From Larix sibirica (lineage: Eukaryota > Streptophyta > Pinopsida > Pinales > Pinaceae): 14,005 bases of DNA. The stretch spans positions 1-14,005 of the forward strand of contig NWUY0303933750.1 of assembly GCA_004151065.3 (NCBI GenBank). Direction: 5' to 3'. The notes below the pieces were generated by a model. It did no database searches, had not been told where the DNA came from, and saw only the letters and a list, made by a program, of their open reading frames with translations. This document shows positions 7,830 through 14,005 of the stretch, piece after piece (position 1 is the stretch's first letter; every line of letters starts with the position of its first letter). The translations under genes were made by a program, and so were the position numbers.

Positions 7830-9735
7830 AATTGTAAAACCTAGTTTGCAGGCAAGTATGAAAACGGTCTATAAGCGAAACCCTTTTTCTGCATAATAGC
7901 CAAAAGAAAAGGGGTAAATGCAGAATAATAAAATATTGCATAGAGCAAAAAAGACCTGAAACAGGCAACTCTCTCCCGAAGTGCGCGCTCAACTCTTTAC
8001 TCAATATATTTTTGTGTCGCAATTGTTAGCAGTGAGATATTGGTATATGATGTTGGTATATTTCTTGTAGAACAATATTTTCCTCCAAAAGAATCCAACG
8101 TGAATGAGTCAAATGTAGAAGACCTCTGTTCCAGACAAAATAATAGAAATGACTCCAGCATTTTCTGCTCGCAGATACAAGCTACCATAGGTTAACATAA
8201 ATTTAAAAGGAATGGCAGAATGTCTAAGTCTGATAAGTGAAAACAAGAAATGATGAAAGAACCGAGTACTTAGTACATACCAATTTTGTGTTTCAGCCAC
8301 CGATATGAATCTCTTTGCATGCTAACCTGCAGTTTTTGAAAAATTATCATTAACACCAAGCATCACTTCAAACAAGTCTTGACATGTAGGCATTTTGTCA
8401 AATACTTAGCATGCATCAAAAACTGAAAATCAAACTTACAATTTGCAAACTATATTTTCATTGAATAAAGACAACTTTAAAAAAACGTGTAATGACATAT
8501 GCTTACCATACTCTCTACAAAAACCAAATGGGCATGCACTAGTTTGCAATAGAATGACCATGGCAAGGTTTCAATGAAGCCCTCAATGTCTCCCACCATG
8601 AGATGACTCAAACTTTTAACAAATATTTGTTAAACACCTAATAGTGAAGCCTTTGAGATTTAACAATCCATTTTAGATTTTGCCAATTCTATGCGTCCAA
8701 ATGTTTATACCATCATCACTTGTTCATGAAGTGTCTTGGTGTGCTTTCGCTAATGTCTTTGCATGTTTATCTTGTAGTGGTGCTCTTGACATAAAGTTAC
8801 TTAATATTTCTTAGAGTTTTAGCAATGTGACTATGTTGAGTAGATATTGATGCAAGGTAGTATATGGCAATTTGTTACCACTATGCATTATTTTTATTAT
8901 TTTTAGTGAAAAAAGTGTTAAACATATACGAGAAAAAGTGGTATTTATTAAAACCATGAGTTTAAATAAAATTAGGTAGTTTGGTTATGGTTTTGGGATT
9001 ATTTAACTTATTTTTTATGCAAACCTTTTCAAACGGTTTCAAATCTCTTCTTTATCATGGCCAATGTGTAGGATATACAAAACTCATTCCAATGCCATTT
9101 TGTCCCAATGTAATGGATGCGAGGTTGATATGGAAGCCCAATTTACAATGTTAATAGTTTTTAGCATATGTTGAAACAAGTAAAAGGGAATGTTGAAGGG
9201 AATGGGGATAGGGAATTGGATATTCTCTCTTATAAGTTTGAAGGATACTCTTTGTTGGCCTATGAAAAAAATTCTCAATCATCTTGGCCATACTTTTAGA
9301 CACCAATTTCCCAAAATAACATAAAAATAGAAAGAAAGAGTAACCCAATGTTTTGAGAACAAAATAAAGAGGTGGATAAGAAGCCTCTTTGAGAGGGAAA
9401 CCTCCTTATAGAATGTATCAAATGCACAAGACAAGATGAGATGATCCTTCGTGAGCTTTGGTAATGCTTGGTATTGAGAACCAAGATGTACTAGAGTCTA
9501 TACTTTAATTAACAAACAGGGAACATGATCTTGTGAAGCAACCTGCACTATATATGCATTTTAGATCTTATCAATGTTCAATAGGAACCTCTCTTTTGGG
9601 GAGTTTTCTCTCGATGATGATGTATCATCTAATCACTATTCAACTAACTATAAAAGCATGCAAGAGTTACCACTCTGAGCATATTCAATTATATCAATCT
9701 AGTATACATAACTTCTCATACAAGTAGTACAGAAT
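7830..9735. other. No recognisable gene; distal 5' flank of the eIF3d copy and anonymous DNA
   Basis: Short frames of 60-70 codons occur on both strands (for example near 8000-8300 and 9084-9484), but none has a recognisable motif or extends beyond chance for AT-rich DNA. I see no terminal repeats or polyprotein-type coding sequence. The first few hundred bases probably belong to the original eIF3d promoter and first exon. Confidence 0.45.
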
Positions 9736-9739
9736 ACAA

Positions 9740-10019
9740 ATGGAAATCAAACTTCTAATTACTTGTAATAAATCCTAATCCTATTTCTTCCAATCATCCA
9801 GTTGTACTGCTACAATTGAAGGAATACATAATGGAGTCAATAGGTCACACACTAACAACAATGGAAATAAAACTTCTAATTACTTGAAATCAATCATAAT
9901 CCTATTTATTCCAATTATCCAACTGTACCGCTACAATTCAAGGCATACAGACTGGAATCAATAGGTCACTCATTAAAGTAATGCAATGGAAATCAAATCC
10001 TGAAGTGTAATCAATTTAT
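9740..10019. repeat. Tandem repeat, 121-125 bp, about 2.3 copies
   Basis: ATGGAAAT(C/A)AAACTTCTAATTACTTG opens copies at 9740 and 9861, and a partial third begins at 9986 (ATGGAAATCAAATCCTGAAG). Shared landmarks include AATCCTATTT(C/A)TTCCAAT(C/T)ATCCA, TGTAC(T/C)GCTACAATT and GTCAATAGGTCAC/ATCAATAGGTCAC. The copies are roughly 80-85 percent alike by eye. No coding potential. Confidence 0.85.
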
Positions 10020-10107
10020 CAATGGTGAGAGACTAAAAAACTATGTAACAACTAATCTAATGCATTAATGCGAACTACCGGAAACACACACCCTAAAGTG
10101 AATGTAA

Positions 10108-10159
10108 TAAATGGAGCTACAAGAAACATAAACAATTATGCTAGTAAATGGAGCTACAA
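10108..10159. repeat. Short direct repeat, 15 bp, 37-bp period
   Basis: TAAATGGAGCTACAA occurs at 10108-10122 and 10145-10159, and both copies are followed by (G/A)AAA(C/T)AT-type sequence. A minor local duplication. Confidence 0.75.
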
Positions 10160-10721
10160 AAAATATGAACATCACAATAACGAATAGGAACAATTCCAAT
10201 ATATGCACTCACAATAGAAGTAGAACAACTATGAAGCAAATAGCAAATAATAGATGTCTGAGATCCTCCTATGTTGTAGAGAGGGCCCTCACTCTATAGC
10301 ATTGGTGATCTCTAATCAACGCACAATTCAGAACTCAAATATCGAATTGAATGGATTCTATTCTTCCCAAAAATAATAATCAAAGTTAGAGCTAGAGGTT
10401 CTCAGTGTTTAGCGCTTTTTTATACAAAAAAATTCCCAAATCAGGGGGCAATTTCCTCCTTGAATGGAAACCCAAAAAATAAGAGTATCAATTAGTTTCT
10501 TTAATACTGTGAGTCAATCCCCTTAAAAAGCGATATGGCAATAATGCATGATCAAAATAGAAGGGGCACAATCCAACACCGTAAATGATCACGCTAGAGT
10601 CAATTGAGTGTTGTGGCATCATGTTGTTGGTCGTGTGTCATTGGTATTTAACCGTTGGAACTGGGAAAATGGATCATGCCTACCTACTGTAGAAAAAATG
10701 GTAAGCAAGTGTTGCATAGAA
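10160..10721. other. No recognisable gene
   Basis: Mixed-composition DNA. A 75-codon plus-strand frame at 10608-10835 overlaps the 25-bp repeat and has no recognisable motif. I see nothing else to annotate. Confidence 0.4.
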
Positions 10722-10796
10722 GTTTGTCATCAATTGTTTCAAAGGAGTTCATCATCAACTGCTACAGAGGAGTTCGTCAACAACTGCACTAGAAGA
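10722..10796. repeat. Minisatellite-like 25-bp repeat, 3 units
   Basis: Units begin at 10722, 10747 and 10772 with the pattern GTT-(T/C)-(G/A)TCA-(T/A)-CAA..TG..... ending AGGA or AAGA. The next GTT starts at 10797 before similarity is lost. The period of 25 is not a multiple of 3, which argues against a protein repeat. Confidence 0.8.
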
Positions 10797-10799
10797 GTT

Positions 10800-11237
10800 T
10801 TAGCAGCAGGAAATGATCCTAACCAGCACCTATAAAACAAACAATTTCATAGCCATGTATATCCTCGGTTGTTAGCTCAGTTTTGGAGTATAATATATGT
10901 ATTTAAACATAAAATTAAGAATGCATTTATGACATTTCCATAAGGAAAGGATATGAAAGGAATGCCTGGAAAAGGTGGGAAAGGAAAAATAATGTGACTG
11001 AATAACCATCTATGATAGTGCAGAGAGTCGGTCATTTACCATGTTCATCATACCCCTAACTCAAATTGTTACTCGTCCCTATGCAATTAATCTGGCTCAG
11101 AGTCATGCTCGGATTCAAAATCTGGGGCATCTGTACAAATTGATCCTAGGTTGACTCCATATTGATTTGTGGCGGTTATTTCCCTATAGAATCCTCTTAC
11201 TTTCATGTTCTTTTTCTAACGCTAAAATTATTCATTT
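10800..11237. other. No recognisable gene
   Basis: No coding frame or repeat stands out. It lies just downstream (in the minus direction) of the gag-like remnant, so it may be further decayed element sequence that I cannot identify. Confidence 0.35.
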
Positions 11238-13574
11238 TTATCTAGTGTTATTAGGCCATGCCACGGAGGAATAGGATATAGCAAAAGGGGATAGAAAAAC
11301 CTTAGACCAATCCAGTGATGCAGAATGTCCTTTAGAGTATTGATGTAAAGTCGGTTGTGATAAAGTGTTGCATGAATATTGGGAAGTGATCGGTTTACTT
11401 GCAGAGCTACTGTAAAATTTTCTAAAGTTGTTGATCACTTCCTCTTGGTGATATTGTATAACTTCCCTAATCCGATGATTGTTAACACTCCTATAATGCT
11501 GTATTTTAGATTTTTGGGAAAATAATACCTACTTTCACGCCCATGGTGGCTCTGAGGTGTCAGCTGCTTTAACTTTCTCCATCCCTTCAACCCACTGAAT
11601 TTCATTTTGGAGGTACAATTGGAATAATTTGATGTGGACATCCCCAATGAAATGGTTAGGGTTCCAAACCATGTTCATAGCAATCAAGAAGTTATGAAGG
11701 TAGAATTCACAGAATAAATTTTGTCTAGCAGGGGGTGGTGAAAAGAAAATTTTGCAAAAGTTCCTACCTACCTACTTGAAGTTGACGGGTAACCTTGAAT
11801 TGAGGTGTTCAATTTTATATTGGATCCACTGTTATTTTAGGTACATTGTGTACACTCTAGTGGGTTCTCTACAGGAAAGCAGCTCTGCATTGAATTCTAC
11901 CATTTTGACCAAATATTGTTGCATGTTTTGAATGTCACTGTCTTTTTTTCTAGTCCCTTTTTATGCTCCCGCTCGACATGTTTTAGTCAGTCTTCCAAGG
12001 ACGTGACCTTGTTTTGTTGTTACCGACCAATTTCATTTCCCTTGCTCTCAAAATTTTGAGTTCTTGATGGGATATGCAACCTCCTAAATGTGTCCTAGCT
12101 ATTTTCTTCCACTTGTTCCATTATGATCTCATTTATTCCAGTTGATCCATGAAATTTTCAATTTTATTGGCTGCTGATATGAATTTGGCGGGCATTGCAG
12201 TCGGTGCTTCTCGAAGAATATGCCCTGGTGCATGAGGGAGTAGATCTGTCTTTTGTTGAATTGGAACTGCCCATGATTTGTCTGGTATATCGGGGGGTAC
12301 TTGAATTTCCTATTGAACGTCCTCTTCAATTAGAACTTCCTATGTTTCCTTTGGTGTATCAGAACTTATTTGAATTTCTTGTTGTATGAAAATTGTTTAT
12401 GCTTCCTGTGCTTCTTGTTGGATTGGCTCTACTTCCCTCTCCTTTGGTGATGAAATTTCCTCGAGGACCTCTTCTAGTGTAGCCGATGGCATTTCGAGCT
12501 CTTGAGAGATCGGAGGTGCCTTTGCTATTGGAATTTTTGGGGAAATCCCATCTAGTGTGGCAGACGGTACTTCCCCCTCCTGTTGATAGGCATATTTTCT
12601 TTTACTGCTGCAATTTCCACTTCCATAGATTGGGTCGGTTCAACTGTTGTAGTTTCTGCTATTGCAGTCTCTATTTCCACAGTTTGGGCAGTGATGTTGT
12701 GTTGTTGGAAGCTGTTGCAGCTTCATGCTTCTGCTTTAGTTGGCTTCTTCGACACTTTGGTAATTTTTCCTTGGGTTTGGTTAGGCTGAGGAGCGCTTCC
12801 ACTCCTTCCTCTTCCATTTGGGGGTTGGATGCATGGGAGGTAGTTAATTTTTATTGCTTAGCCCTGGGTCTTCTGCTTCGACCTTGCTCTATTGATCCCT
12901 TTTGTTGGAGGTTTCTTCAAAAGCTAGAGGCTTGTTTCTCAATAAAAACATCCCAATTTCGTTACAGGTGTGCTTGTTGGAATGTGTTTTTAACTAACAA
13001 GAAAATTAATCCATGATGTGTCAATTGATTCTTCTTATAGGCCTAGTGTTGCTCCACCATGGTTTCCAATTAGTGGCCAATGACCACAGAAGAAAAAATG
13101 GCACATTGAGGCGACGGCCTTGACAGAGGTGCTCCAGGAAGAAAAAGGTGATAATTCATGCATAATGATGCTTGACCTTCGCAGGTAATGTGCCTGATAA
13201 TGTGTTGCAGGACAACGCCCTAGGAGTGATGTACACTGGATTCCATGTTTGGTTTCTACCAGGTGATCATCAGGTACTAGGAGATTTCCTTTTGTTGTGG
13301 TAGATTATGTTCATTCCTTGAACCCGTCTTTCCCCTCACAAGCGATCCCTATTGCATGTACAACAGTATCCTCTGTAACAGGGACCGGTAGGCCGTGTAT
13401 GCTACTTTTCCCCTCCTCATTCTGTGCAAATTTGTCCGCAAGGGAAAGGCAATGATTTTGAATTCTCTGGAAGAAATGCAGCCACCCTTCTTGCTGAAAT
13501 ATTTTTGCCACCTCTACATTTTCCAACACCGATCCTGACGATAGCAACTCTTTTCTGTTTAAATCACCTCCCAT
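11238..13574 (-). pseudogene. Decayed gag-like ORF of a plant retroelement or uncharacterised repeat protein
   Basis: The ATG at 13574 (context AGCCATGGG) opens an 87-codon segment ending at TGA 13311-13313. It contains EVAKIFQQEGWLHFFQRI and ends HGLPVPVTEDTVVHAIGIACEGKDGF, the pattern of an N-terminal domain common in plant repeat proteins. After frame changes, LEHLCQGRRLNVPFFLLWSL (about 13079-13142) and HHGLIFLLV (about 12992-13018) continue the same domain. From about 12690 to 12130 the minus strand encodes an acidic Glu/Pro/Gln/Thr-rich region with repeats such as VPSATL and (I)QQE, broken by stops at 12397-12399, 12340-12342, 12310-12312 and 12133-12135. A heptad-like stretch (SDIQNMQQYLVKMVEFNAEL) at about 11866-11960 suggests a coiled coil. 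A 78-codon open block at 11538-11771 contains HFIGDVHIKLFQLYLQNEIQ and EGMEKVKAADTSEPPW. A final frame ends at 11238. No protease, RT or integrase is visible, so 'gag-like' rests on resemblance and architecture. Confidence 0.6.
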
Positions 13575-14005
13575 GGCTACTGCTTGAGGAACTAGTTCAC
13601 TATACGGACTTGCAAGATGAACTAGGATTGCAAATTAATATTTTTTTGAACGGTGGAGTACATGGTTAGACGTGGGAATAATAGCGTGGATTGCATGCAC
13701 TTATGATATGGAGGTGGTGGTGATGTCAGATAGTTAGACACGATAATGTATGGCATTAATGGAGTGATATGCGGTGAGTACAACAACTGTGGGAAGATTG
13801 ATGACTTGGTTGGCTAATGATTGGCAATTTGGCATCGATTCGACATGGATATATTACAATTATTATAGCGTTAATTAAATGTCAAAATAAATCAATTACC
13901 TCGTAATTGAGCGCATACCATTTTTGGGCTAAACTCTAGACCGAATGCACCTTTAGCGGCGATTTTCACCCGAATCCGGCGAATGGGAAATTGCTGAAAC
14001 TGCAA
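13575..14005 (-). other. Presumed 5' leader of the gag-like element
   Basis: The 431 bases preceding the ATG on the minus strand hold no gene. The segment nearest the window edge (about 13900-14005) is richer in CpG than the rest of the window, with CGCCGGATTCGGGTG- and AATCGCCGCTAAAGGTGC-type sequence. This looks like part of a structured or regulatory leader, or of a long terminal repeat, of the same element. No terminal dinucleotide or primer-binding site can be placed inside the window, so the element boundary is probably to the right of it. Confidence 0.35.

Noticed and set aside
11435-11647. 70-codon minus-strand frame overlapping the C-terminal gag-like block
   Set aside because: It starts in an alternative frame of the better-composed 11538-11771 block. 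Only its last part could be real, and I could not decide between frames there.
12486-13016. 176-codon plus-strand open frame (Cys/Phe/Leu-rich)
   Set aside because: It is antisense to the gag-like remnant. The Glu/Gln/Thr-rich minus-strand reading makes better protein sense, and its complement naturally reads Phe/Leu/Ser/Cys-rich.

Overview
The window looks like low-gene-density nuclear DNA from a plant, most likely a seed plant with a large, repeat-rich genome. A gymnosperm is my guess from the style of the eIF3d copy and the gag-like repeat, but I cannot prove it. The sequence is AT-rich, has intron-containing gene remnants and telobox-type motifs, and contains no intact protein-coding gene that I can defend. 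What it holds is three decayed coding loci set among repeats.

Layout. 1-480: a small non-autonomous transposon (MITE-like) with 35-bp perfect terminal inverted repeats, whose right part is duplicated in tandem. 620-730: a ~54-bp tandem duplication. 1191-2036 (+): a broken, intron-containing short-chain dehydrogenase/reductase gene resembling 3-ketodihydrosphingosine reductase. 2113-2167: a 34-bp-period direct repeat. 2795-3750: a ~0.6-kb AT-rich direct duplication with smaller nested repeats and two hairpins. 3776-5417: no recognisable gene.

5418-7080 (-): a full-length but disabled copy of translation initiation factor eIF3 subunit d (one frameshift and two nonsense codons). It keeps what looks like the 3' splice site of a 5'-UTR intron, so it is better read as a DNA-level duplicate, or a damaged or mis-sequenced gene, than as an intronless retrocopy. 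Upstream at 7494-7813 lie three telobox-like motifs, as expected near plant translation-machinery genes.

8000-11237 holds only short repeats: ~121-125 bp x 2.3 copies, 37 bp x 2 and 25 bp x 3. 11238-13574 (-): a long, heavily mutated gag-like open reading frame of a plant retroelement, with an N-terminal domain, an acidic Pro/Glu/Gln-rich repetitive middle, a coiled-coil-like stretch and a C-terminal block. Its presumed leader fills 13575-14005.

The genes do not form a pathway. The common theme is decay: the nonsense codons I can interpret in the eIF3d and reductase copies look like C-to-T or G-to-A transitions (CAG to TAG, CGA to TGA, TGG to TGA), as expected from deamination of methylated plant DNA. 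I found no tRNA, rRNA, CRISPR array or prokaryote-type operon. The most informative objects are the gag-like element, the intron-retaining eIF3d pseudogene and the rearranged MITE.
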